NCBI RefSeq assembly: GCF_027244095.1
Contig: NC_069662.1
Location: forward strand, 15,898,501-15,962,500
Source: Hemicordylus capensis
Lineage: Eukaryota; Chordata; Lepidosauria; Squamata; Cordylidae
Reading direction: 5' to 3'
DNA length: 64,000 nt
Part shown: one piece after another, positions 9,201 to 17,017 of the stretch
Layout: each line of letters begins with the position of its first letter
Numbering within the stretch: position 1 is the first letter of the stretch
Program-made: the position numbers and the translations under genes
The notes under the pieces: model-generated
What the model was told of the DNA's origin: nothing
Seen by the model: only the letters and a program-made list of their open reading frames with translations
The model's database searches: none

Positions 9201-11797
9201 GTCATTCTGGTGGCTCCCTATTGGCCAAGAAGACCATGGTTTGCAGAACTCATCTCCCTGGCAGTGGACCGACCGTGGCATCTTCCAGTGACACCAGACC
9301 TTCTACTTCAGGGGCCGGTGCGACATCCCAACCCAGCTTGGTGTCAACTAGCCGCCTGGAGACTGAGCGGAGGCTGCTGACGGCACAAGGCGTTCCACAG
9401 AAGGTCACCAACACCATACTGGCATCTCGTCGTTCATCTACGAACCGGATTTACCAATACACATGGCGGATGTTTCTTCGCTGGTCAAGGAGACACTATA
9501 TTCCAAGGGGTCATGCTACACTGAATCACCTTCTGCAATTTTTGCAGGACGGACTGGATAAGGGCTTGAAACCTAATACACTGAAGAGACAAGCAGCATC
9601 TTTACTTCCCATGCTGTCAAGGCACGGAACTGCAGACCCAACTGACCAACCACTACTAAAAAGGTTTCTGCGGGGAGCAATGTTGCTGTCACCACCTGTA
9701 GTCCATCGTTTTCCCTCGTGGGATCTGAACCTCGTGCTGAGAGCATTGCAACAAACACCCTTCGAACCTATCCGGTCGATTCCTCTAAGACTGCTCTCTC
9801 TAAAGCTGGCCTTCTTAGTGGCGGTGACTTCAGCCAGACGGGTCTCTGAATTCAGAGCATTTTCAGTGCACAAGTCATACTGTATATTCTCCCAGGACTC
9901 AGTGTGTCTTATCCCGGACCCATTTGTCCTCCCTAAGGTGCTGTCTGAATTCTATTTGGCACAGGATGTTTTTCTACCATCGTTTTGCCCACACCCCGTA
10001 AACCCTCGGGAGAAGTTGTGGCATAAGCTCGATGTGCGGCGGTGCTTGAGACAGTACATAAAACGGACTGCCGGATTTCGCAAAACGGACTCACTGTTTA
10101 TCTCCTACCTGCCAAGCTCCATGGGAGAAGCAGTGTCCTCCAGAACAATAGCTAGGTGGATTAGGGCGTGTATATCACTGGCATACGAGACTCTAAAGGT
10201 GCGCCCACCGGAGAACGTTTGGGCTCACTCCACCAGGTCCACGGCTACCTCAGCGGCCTTTGCCACCAATGCCCCCATTCACGAAATCTGTAAGGCAGCG
10301 GTGTGGAAGAACCTGTCCACCTTCATAAAGCATTATAGGCTTGACCTGTATGCCTCCGCCCAAGCGGCGTTTGGCAGACGAGTTCTACAGAGGGTGCTTC
10401 CCCAGGAGTAGAGCAGCTGGTGGGTTCCCTCCCGGAGACGTACTGCTGCGTCCCAATGAGATGCCTTGATAGCAGCAACCGAGAACGGAGCATTGGTCAC
10501 TTACCGTGAAGGCTTCTTCTGGTTGCTGCTGTCAGGGCATCTCAGCCCACCCATCGGAGATTCTTTTTGCCTTATATCTTGGGTCCGCTGCTCTCCTTCA
10601 CGGGAAATGTTCGTATTCACATATATTTAGGGAATCAGCCATCACCTACCGGGATTCCCCGAGTTATTGTTTTCCTTGTATTATGTAGGGGTTTTTTCTT
10701 GTGCTTGTAATATGTTTGTCTCTGTTATATACCAGTCTCTTTCTTCCACAACTTGACCTATAAGAACTGGGGCGGGGTTATCCCCGTCCGGCTATATAGG
10801 ACCAGTTTTTTCAGTAGAAAATTTACATAGTCCTGCCCAGGAGCACGTGACGAGGATAACCCAATGAGATGCCTTGACAGCAGCAACCAGAAGAAGCCTT
10901 CACGGTAAGTGACCAATGCTCCGTTCTCTCTTCTCCTTTCCTGTTGCTAGGCATGATGGCAATGACCACACTAAGGACAAAAAGCAGGGCTCTGGACACC
11001 TCCCCCCCCCCGAGGTCCGTGCTGAATGGTGTCACTGTCCAAATTGGAGTTTTGCTCTCTCTGCTCCTTGCTTTCTTTCTCGGCCACTTTTTGGCCGTTC
11101 TTGGTGACCTCTGTGCAGTCACACAAGGGAATTTGCATCTTCATGTGGTACCATCAAATATTCCAGAGAACATCTGATATGATTTGCAAGTATTAGTTTG
11201 TCGCTTTATATTTTCCCTTTTCTGATGCTGTCTGCTTGCTTCATACATTAACATGTTCTCTTTCCCTTTCAGGTGATAGTAGCTGCATACAGACTGATGA
11301 GCCATCTGTTGGTGCTACCTTAGAAAGAAGTGGTGAGTTCTTCCTTATACTGTCAGATATTTGGAGTCTCCACAGATGTCGGGGAGGCAGGAATGCTTGG
11401 AAGCAAGCCAAGGCTCTAGTTCCCTGAGCTACTGCCTCTGCCCACAATTTTTGCTATACTACAACTTCCTCTACATCTAATTTTTATTGTCCCTTATTTT
11501 CCTGTCTACCTGACAGAGTCACATCCTTTGGCTTCCTCGGAACTACATTTCATTGAGCAGCACCGGGATCAGCTGATCCAGAGGACCACCGATGTAGAGG
11601 GCACTCTGGATTTACTGTATGGAATCATTCTGAATCAAGAGCATTACGAAAAAATCACCTCAAAGGGAACAAACCAGGAAAAAATGCGGGAGCTCTACAA
11701 GCTGCTGCCAGGCTGGGATTGCTCTTGTAAGGATAAGGTTTATGAGGCACTGAGACTCAAAAACCCCTTCCTGATTGCAGACCTCGAAGGGAGATGA
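1..11797 (+). CDS. NLRP1-like: NLRP1/CARD8-like gene, 3' part (FIIND UPA subdomain + CARD), 5' end off window
   Basis: C-terminal part of an inflammasome sensor or adaptor. Five exons are supported: 1-258, 3291-3432, 3535-3570, 11273-11332 and 11517-11797, all with GT-AG borders and matching phases (0, 1, 1, 1). The first exon encodes the UPA half of a FIIND (AHFVEEGMSLEKP near its start, as in human NLRP1 and CARD8). The second continues it (FEYLDSD...VWEATVRQ), the third gives a GDL-containing linker, the fourth an acidic linker, and the last a complete CARD ending in ADLEGR and TGA. In this family the FIIND self-cleaves at an HF/S site and frees the UPA-CARD fragment, which recruits ASC or caspase-1. 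That site would lie just left of the window. About 40 residues between exons one and two, present in human NLRP1 and CARD8, are not accounted for. The large intron before the linker exon at 11273 carries a DIRS-type element. I infer a live gene because every downstream exon is open and in phase. NLRP1 versus CARD8 cannot be decided here, and I assigned no polyadenylation site. Confidence 0.85.
686..999. mobile_element. hAT-type short element with perfect 8-bp target duplication
   Basis: GC-rich non-coding element ending in GGAGC/GCTCC-type termini (right end CTCCGCCCCTG). It is flanked by identical GCTGACAT at 678-685 and 1000-1007. A related, more decayed copy lies at 50755-51230. Confidence 0.7.
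1196..1390 (+). repeat. GC-rich minisatellite, 45-bp unit
   Basis: Three near-identical 45-bp units start at 1196, 1241 and 1286, with a fourth degenerate unit from 1331. The unit contains CAACGCTCTAGCCTCC and GCTCTTGCTCGCGCC. Reading frames across it are repeat artefacts. Confidence 0.85.
1403..1465 (-). mobile_element. Helitron 5'-end fragment, inverted
   Basis: Reverse complement of the start of the neighbouring + copy (AATTCTCCAAGACGGGCC). Together they form an imperfect palindrome over 1408-1526. Confidence 0.55.
1466..1838 (+). mobile_element. Non-autonomous Helitron, 5' part with 58-bp minisatellite
   Basis: Starts A|TCTATATTATTTTCTCC, a Helitron-like 5' end, followed by GACGGGCCATG and tandem 58-bp units (GGGCAGTGGGGATTCC core at 1559 and 1617). 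The same order recurs at 17018-17375. No 3' hairpin-CTAG end is seen here, so the copy is truncated. Confidence 0.6.
1840..2115 (-). mobile_element. Non-autonomous Helitron fragment with 58-bp minisatellite, inverted
   Basis: On the minus strand it begins A|TCTGTATTATTAATTCTCC at 2115 and runs into the same minisatellite core (four units), opposite in orientation to the copy at 1466-1838. The two are tail to tail. Confidence 0.55.
2130..2720 (-). mobile_element. L2/CR1-type LINE 3' end
   Basis: Same family and orientation as 24730-25320: AT-rich tail, then a segment corresponding to the C-terminal end of the LINE ORF2 and 3' UTR. Heavily diverged and 5'-truncated. Confidence 0.6.
3291..3432 (+). 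CDS. NLRP1-like: FIIND C-terminal exon
   Basis: Begins after a pyrimidine-rich acceptor ending in CTGAAG and ends at ACAAG|GTGCTT. It encodes EQTFEYLDSDMDQQYFEVY through NEQVWEATVRQ, matching the NLRP1 segment that ends VWEALVKPGDL. An earlier acceptor at 3272 keeps the same phase and would add six residues (FLFFLK), which also look like NLRP1. The exon leaves phase 1. Confidence 0.75.
3535..3570 (+). CDS. NLRP1-like: 36-nt linker microexon
   Basis: Strong acceptor (TTCTCTTTCAG) and donor (AAAG|GTCAGT) flank 36 nt. With the carried G it reads GDLTSFHLHPNK, which continues VRQ into the family's GDL motif (human PGDLMP). Phase 1 in and out. Confidence 0.7.
3571..5019. other. Intron sequence, no gene seen
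   Basis: Intron between the 36-nt exon and the DIRS element. It holds a short AGAC repeat near 4080-4098 and otherwise unique-looking sequence. No reading frame here resembles a known protein. Confidence 0.5.
5020..5158 (+). repeat. Left inverted terminal repeat of DIRS element
   Basis: Reverse-complementary to 10759-10889 (shared CGTCACGTGCTCCTGGGCAG and AACTGGTCCTATATAG). It starts TTCTCGGTTGCTGC and includes a poly-C run. Confidence 0.9.
5455..7474 (+). CDS. DIRS gag-like region (fossil)
   Basis: Coding-like region upstream of the reverse transcriptase, with a Ser/Lys/Arg-rich stretch and a basic, Arg/Phe-rich C-terminal end (repeated FR and RGRDRDFR). This is the usual position and character of the DIRS first frame. 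No zinc knuckle is seen. Part of a fossil element. Confidence 0.7.
7494..9380 (+). CDS. DIRS reverse transcriptase / RNase H region (fossil)
   Basis: Shows the RT core (SSVDLKEAYLHIPI, ALPFGLSSAPRIFTK, WYLDDLLL near 8100) and an RNase H domain starting at TDASNRGWGAH (about 8600). Motif order and spacing fit the DIRS/Pao-like RT lineage. The downstream recombinase frame is known to overlap in this family. Part of a fossil element. Confidence 0.88.
9361..10411 (+). CDS. DIRS tyrosine recombinase region (fossil)
   Basis: Encodes a phage-integrase-type recombinase with the catalytic set visible: Arg in TSARRVSE (about 9830), H-x-x-R in AHSTRS (about 10225), and the Tyr nucleophile in FIKHYRLD (about 10332). 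This enzyme resolves the circular intermediate into the target. The start is approximate because the frame overlaps the RT region. Confidence 0.85.
10453..10545 (+). repeat. Internal complementary region of DIRS element
   Basis: The first half is the reverse complement of the left outer end. The second half (from GAGAACGGAGCATTGG) is the reverse complement of the right outer end at about 10880-10928. It follows the recombinase stop, the expected DIRS position, and serves as the template that joins the ends in circle formation. Confidence 0.88.
10759..10928 (+). repeat. Right inverted terminal repeat of DIRS element, with extension
   Basis: Complement of the left repeat up to about 10889, then a right-only extension ending GCTCCGTTCTC that is mirrored in the internal complementary region. 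Confidence 0.88.
11273..11332 (+). CDS. NLRP1-like: 60-nt acidic linker exon before CARD
   Basis: Acceptor CCCTTTCAG and donor G|GTGAGT bound 60 nt encoding a short linker (GDSSCIQTDEPSVGATLER). Phase 1 in and out, matching both neighbours. It lies about 340 nt after the right end of the DIRS element. No domain is recognised in it. Confidence 0.65.
11517..11797 (+). CDS. NLRP1-like: Terminal CARD exon
   Basis: Acceptor CTACCTGACAG, then an open frame to TGA. It encodes a full CARD of about 85 residues (LHFIEQHRDQLIQ, LLYG, GWDCSCKD, ALRLKNPFLI, ending ADLEGR). The pattern fits both NLRP1 and ASC CARDs. The FIEQHR start and DLE-R ending are closer to ASC. CARDs assemble into filaments with ASC or caspase-1. 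Confidence 0.85.
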
Positions 11798-12162
11798 GGC
11801 AACAAGGAGCATGGCCCCTCCAGGACACAGGAAATCCAACTGCATACTGTATGCAGGAGAGTTCGTAAACTCAAATTACTTGCAGCACTAACTAGGCAAC
11901 AGCTCAGCCACAAGACAAAATTTGATCTCTCTTCTTTTTGGTGGTCCTCTGCCCAGAGAATACATAGACTAGAAATAAGTCTTTGGCCTAACTACAGCCT
12001 AGGACCATAGGGTTCCCTTGGCTGGGTGAGAGGCCCAATGGAGATAAGATATATGTTCCCCGCAGGCTTATATCTCTCTCCCTCCAGAGGTGTCATATAC
12101 ATGACACGGTGGTGGTCAAAACTGGGCAGAGTGAGGTGGCCAGTTCTGGGAGAGGAAAGCGA

Positions 12163-12463
12163 ACATAGGAAGCTACCATTTATTGAGTCAGACCATTGGT
12201 CCATCTAACTCAATAATGTCTACACAGACTGGCAGCAGCTTCTCCAAGGTTACAGGCAGGAATCTCTCTCAGCCCTGTCTTGGAGGTGCTGCCAGGGAGG
12301 GAACTTGGAACCAGAGTTCCAAGAGCAGCCCCATCCCCTGAGGGGAATATCTTACAGTGCTCACATGTAGTCTCCCATTCAAATGCAACCAGGGTGGACC
12401 CTGCTTAGCTAAGAAGACAAGTCCTGCTTGCTACCACAAGACCAGCTCTCCTCTGGTAGAGAA
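12163..12463 (-). repeat. 5S-tRNA chimeric SINE, full length
   Basis: Read on the minus strand: 5S-like head (GCTAAGCAGGGTCCACCCTGG, then TGGGAGACTACATG), degenerate tRNA-like middle, then the tail AGATGGACCAATGGTCTGAC. Same family as copies at 42648, 51474 and 63093. Confidence 0.8.
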
Positions 12464-13596
12464 CGAACCCCATCTGCGGCTCATTTACTGCATGCCCATC
12501 CAACCCATAGCAGCCTCCACTGACGGAGTCATTCTTTTGTCTTGGGGCTAGTTTAGTTTGTGCTCCCTCTAGCTGTCTCCCTACAGTTCTCCCTCATTCT
12601 GCATATTTGTACATAAGGAGATTTTACTAAGACTGAGTCGGCCTCCAGTACTCTCTCCTCCAAAGAAAACTGGCCCTGAAGGCTGGACCTCATTTTTTTG
12701 CAGGGGTGGGAGGACTGGCAGGTTTTCTGGTAATGTGCATTCCTGCTGATGGACTCATTGGTTATCCTGGATGCCCATCTCAGGAGCATCCTATTAGCTG
12801 TGGCATTAAATGGCTGGCCTACTGCCTAGAGGCACAAGGTGGACACAAAATCCAAAAGCCAGTGACCTCCATCCAAACTAAGAGTTGCCTGCCGAGAATA
12901 CTTCTGCATACAAAGAGGGGTGATTTTCAGCAATCCCACCTTCCTTCTGCAACCTCCTGTTCAACAGGACAATGCAAGGTCTTGTTTCAACCACTGTAAG
13001 GTGTCATGGACTGTCTCGGGCCAGTCCTGGCCCTGAAGGGTTTAATAAAAGGATAATTTTGGACAGATTTTAGTTCTTTAAAGATGTTCTCAAATGTCTC
13101 CAACATGCCCCACTGTTTGTTTGTTTGTTTGTTTGTTTGTTTGTTTGTTTGTTTTTGCATCCCATTTGATTTTTAAGGGCTCATTCTGTTCCATCCTGGT
13201 TTTGGCTGGGAATGGGTTAATAATGTTTTATTAATGCCTGGATTTCACTCCTGCCCTCTTGTTCACATGAGTATTTAACAGGCCTTGTTGTTCCTGGCAA
13301 ATAAATTATTTATGAAATGTCAGTTCTGGACCATTCCTGGCTGTGAAAGGGATTGGAAGAAGAATGATATTGTTATTATTATTATTTATTATTATTATTA
13401 TTATTAATTAATATTATTATTAATATTAATAATATTAAAATAGCCACCCTTGCAAACAATTCAGGTCTTAGATGTGACATAGGAGCTTTTAGTTTTTTAT
13501 TTATTTCCAGATAGTATACCTTGCCCCTTCTGCCAACAGAAACCCAAGGTGGTTTAAAAGAAAGTTTTAAATCCCATTCAGACATAACAATAAAAC
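12464..13596. other. Intergenic sequence with simple repeats
   Basis: Contains a (GTTT)n run at about 13112-13155 and an (ATT/TTA)n run at about 13370-13438. An AATAAA lies near 13030. I see no gene. Confidence 0.6.
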
Positions 13597-13919
13597 CAGG
13601 GGTGTAACTACCATTAGGCAAGGGGAGGCAGTCGTCTCGGGGCCCCACTGCCTTGAGGGCCCCCCCAGAGGCACGTCACATGACTCCCCACCCACCCGTG
13701 TTGCACCCCCTATGAATTATGTTGAGTCTCTTGGAAATCAGCAGTAGCAGAGAGTAAAAAAAACTAGATTCTATGTGAAGTTGATATTCACTGTATTCAT
13801 AATGGGGATGTGAGTGTGAATGCACTATATATTGTGAAGTGTGTTTCTGTGTGTATATCAGCAAGGGGCCCATTTTAAAATCTTGTCTATGGGCACACTC
13901 CAACCTTGCTATGTCCCTG
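13597..13919. mobile_element. hAT short element with perfect 8-bp duplication
   Basis: Starts CAGGGGTGTAACTACC and ends GCTATGTCCCTG. Flanked by AATAAAAC at 13589-13596 and 13920-13927. Non-coding. Confidence 0.8.
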
Positions 13920-14390
13920 AATAAAACAAAATAAAAACCAGTAAAAAGTCAAGTGTGTGTATGTGTATGTTAAGGAGGACAAGATCAGATAAACAATATT
14001 AGAAAATGCAGACCAAAAAGGTGGTCTTGGCCAGCCTGTGAAATACCTTCAAAGAGGGGCCAGGGAACTCCAGAGCACAAGGGCAGCTACCCAAAAGGGC
14101 TGGGCTGCTTTCCCCAACAAGTCTCTTCTGGTTCTTATACAACCATACTGGCATTTACCCCAACAATGTGCCATATTGTTTAGGTTGGTGCTTTGCATTC
14201 TTTTGGGGGTTTATTCTACTTTTATACTTCAATAGGAGGACAAGCCTTGTGGTTGCTACCATTTCCCCCCCACCAAGGCTCTGTGATTTTAGCTGCTTCG
14301 TGACAGGCAGAAATTCACCCAATGCAGTGCTGGGGAAGGCCGCACTCTGCAGCCTGAGGAAACAGTGTGCGAGGATGGAAACAGTGATAA

Positions 14391-14530
14391 GAACATACGT
14401 AAGAACAGCCCTGCTGGATCAGGCCCAAGGCCCATCTAGTCCAGCATCCTGTTTCACACAATGGCCTGACTGTTTCCACACAGTTAGCCCCTTATGTGGG
14501 TGGACCGTGCAAATGTGTAGCCCCCTGTGC
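14391..14530 (-). mobile_element. CR1-type LINE 3' end
   Basis: Contains AACAGCCCTGCTGGATCAGG and GTCCAGCATCCTGTTTCACA, reverse of the tails at 29030-29147 and 41430-41780. Confidence 0.6.
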
Positions 14531-14734
14531 AGTTAGATCTGCAGGTCAAAGCAAAGATGACAGATGGATAGTTTACAACTTCATTATCTACTAGTAATTT
14601 TAAGCCCGTTAAAATAACGGGCGCTAGTAGGGTCTCTCTCCCTCCCCATGGCCAGGACGGACCTTTCGTCGCCGTTTTTCTCCCTCGCAGGACCGGGTCA
14701 GTCCCGCCGCCATCACTGGTTCTCACTCGTAGCC

Positions 14735-15422
14735 TTTCTTTCTTTCTTTCCTTCCTTCCTTCTCCCTCCCTCTCGCCCTTCTTTCCTTCCTTCTGTCTTA
14801 TTTCTCTCTCTCTCTCTTTCCTTCCTTCCTTCTCTCGTCCTCTCTTTCCTTTCCTTCCTTCCTTCCCCCTCTTCTCCCTCCCTTCTTTCTTTTTTCTTTC
14901 TCTTTCCCTCTTTCCTTCCTTCCTTCTCTCTCTTTCTCCCTCTCTCTCCATTCCTTCCTTCCTTCTCCCTCCCTCTCGCCCTCCTTTCCTTCCTTCTTTT
15001 TTTCTTTCTCTCTCTCTCTCTTTCCTTCCTTCCTTCTCTCTCCCTCTCCCTATCTCTCCTTTCCTTCCTTCCTTCCCCCTCTTCTCCCTCCCTTCTTTCT
15101 TTTTTCTTTCTCTTTCCCTCTTTCCTTCCTTTAACGGGCTTGCTCTTGGGGGCTGGCTGTTCCTCCCTCCCTTCCATCTTTCTTTTGTCCTTCTCCCTCC
15201 CTCCTTTCTCCTTTTTCTTTCTCCTTCCTTCCTTCTCTCTTTCCTTCTTTCCCTCCCTCCCTCCTTCTTTCTTTTGTCCTTCTCCCTCCCTCCTCTCTCT
15301 TTTCTCTCCTTCCTTCTTTCCTTCTTTCCATCTTTCTTTTGTCCTCCCTCCCTCCTTTCTCTCTCTCTCTTTCCTTCCTCCCTTCCTTCTCTTTCTCTCT
15401 CTCTCTCTTTTCCTTCCTCCCT
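14735..15422 (+). repeat. Pyrimidine-rich CTTT/CCTT/CCCT tract
   Basis: About 690 nt almost wholly C and T on the + strand, broken by short non-repeat islands near 15130-15170. Long open frames on both strands here are low-complexity artefacts. Confidence 0.9.
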
Positions 15423-16199
15423 CAGACCCTGGCCCATGGAAGCTGCAAGGTGCTAGATTCCTTTAACCCAAACCTTTCCGATTTTGCTTTCTGAGAAAGC
15501 TGAGTGCCTTTGGCCGAGGCTGGTTCTGGCTGGCAGGAAAGGAACTCTTTCTTCCCAGGAAAAGCTCAGGGGATCAGTTGGGGTTGTCTCTCATTGTCCA
15601 AAACTCAGCTTACTGGCAAGTTTGAACCTGAAACTTGGGAGGGCAACTTGTAGAGAGGGTTTCTGAAACAAACCCCCCCCCCCGCCGCCAGTCTCGGTGC
15701 CGGGCTCATCAGCCACGAAAGTCTTCTGCTTTTATTTCTGTCCCACGCAGAACCGTGGGTCTCACACCCCCAGCCTGCCCTGTGGGTGCCCTTTCCCGTT
15801 GCTCCTGGGCCCTCCCCGGCTCCGGCTGCGCGTTCCGTATTACTGGCTCTCCCCGTGTCTGCCTTCTCCCAGCGTTCGCTATCTCCACCTCCCAGGAGCT
15901 GAGACTGCCTGGCTTCCCTTTTGCGGTGAGGAACCCTGCTGAGATTTCGGCTGAGCCGGCAAATGCCTTCTTTATAAACACATTTTCACAGCTTAAGCGC
16001 AGGCATCTATCAATAATGATAACCCCTCTGCTCCTCTTTTCAATAATGAAAATCCCTCCGCAAGAAGAAGGGGGGGGCTTCTTTTTGCTCTGGTTTTGGG
16101 CTTGTGGGGGGAGGGGTTTGCTTTACTGAGTGCTTTTACTTATTTTATTATTGTGTGTGTTGGCTTTGGGGTGTTTTGGCGGGCGGGGGTATTGTGCTT

Positions 16200-16440
16200 A
16201 GTGCTTCTCCTTCTTCGTTTTAGCGGCAGGGCTGGTCCCGCTGCTTCCGCCTCTGCCCTCCCCCGGTCTCCACTTCTCCTCATTCGTTTTAGCGGCAGGG
16301 CTGGTTCCGCCGCTGCCGCCTCTGCCCTTCCCGGTTACCGCTTGTTTTCCTTCGTTTTTGCGGAATGGCTGGTCCCGCCACTGCCGCCTCTGCCCGGTCC
16401 CCGCTTCTCATCCTCCTTTTTAGCGGCTGGTCTGGTCAGA
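16200..16440 (+). repeat. GC-rich minisatellite, about 68-69-bp unit
   Basis: Four units, each with TTCGTTTTAGCGGCAGGGCT-like starts (about 16213, 16282, 16350, 16412) and CCGCTGCCGCCTCTGCCC. Lies inside the minus-strand Helitron. Confidence 0.75.
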
Positions 16441-16902
16441 AAGAGCGAGAACTGTTTTTGCTGCTACATTTTCTCTTTGGTAGTGAACCTGGTGCCCGCC
16501 GCTGCCGCATCTGCCCTCTTGGGGCAAGTGCCTGAGAAGATGCGCCGGTCCCTCTTCTTCGAGACCGGCGCTGCTACCGGCTGCTGCTCCTGCTGAGGCG
16601 GATGTTGCTGGGGCGGCTGAGACATCGCTCCGCGCCGCCGCTGCTGCTCCTGCTTGCCTGTCACCTTCCCCACCCCCTTCGGCTGGTGGCCCCTCACTGT
16701 TTCATCCCCTCCTCCCTACCCGTAACAGACGAAGGAGCCTGACAAAACCCTCCCTTCCCGCTGCTGCTCAAGCACCAGCCTAACAGCGAACACGGAAGAC
16801 TCTGGCTCCACTGCTGACTGCCTCTTCACTCTCCTGGCCGTTACGCGGCTGCCGCCTCCAGCCTTCCTGCGGCCGGGCCAGTCATCCAGCCAACATGGTC
16901 GC

Positions 16903-16995
16903 CGTGTCTCTGCGGCCGTATCTTTCTCGGACGTTCTGGGCATGCGCTCCGTGCATGCCCAGAACAGCCGAGAAAGATACGGCCGCAGAGACACG
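16903..16995. repeat. Near-perfect palindrome with about 42-bp arms
   Basis: The left arm (CGTGTCTCTGCGGCCG...) and right arm (...CGGCCGCAGAGACACG) pair with one two-base mismatch around a six-base loop. It lies just inside the Helitron 5' terminus. Confidence 0.9.
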
Positions 16996-17017
16996 GGAAG
17001 CTCTTTATTATAGAGGA

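Larger units (their letters stand above)
5020..10928 (+). mobile_element. DIRS-type tyrosine-recombinase retroelement, nearly whole
   Basis: Element of about 5.9 kb inside the NLRP1-like gene's intron, same strand as the gene. It has inverted terminal repeats, a gag-like region, a reverse transcriptase/RNase H region and a tyrosine recombinase, followed by an internal complementary region that matches both outer ends. This is the layout of DIRS elements, which integrate through a circular intermediate by recombinase rather than an integrase. Treated as a fossil: it looks almost whole, with about two apparent breaks in its coding part. The well-kept termini and long frames suggest a fairly young insertion. 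No target duplication is seen, as expected for the family. Confidence 0.93.
14591..17017 (-). mobile_element. Non-autonomous Helitron, 2.4 kb
   Basis: On the minus strand it starts A|TCCTCTATAATAAAGAGC (17017) and ends with hairpin GCCCGTTATTTTAACGGGC (14604-14622), nine bases, then CTAG|T (14591). Those are textbook Helitron termini inserted between A and T. Inside are a 0.7-kb pyrimidine tract, a GC-rich 69-bp minisatellite and a large palindrome near the 5' end. No Rep/helicase is present. The CpG-rich interior could include captured host sequence, but I recognise none. Confidence 0.75.

Noticed and set aside
7838-9380. Second open frames overlapping the DIRS reverse transcriptase region
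   Set aside because: Shadow frames of the RT/RNase H coding region apart from the known overlap with the recombinase.
14484-15466. Long open frames on both strands (Arg/Glu/Lys-rich and Ser/Phe/Leu-rich)
   Set aside because: Direct products of the CT/GA tract; no domain and no splice signals.
16096-16596. Possible GC-rich protein
   Set aside because: Built from the 69-bp minisatellite in a Helitron; both strands open, no known domain.
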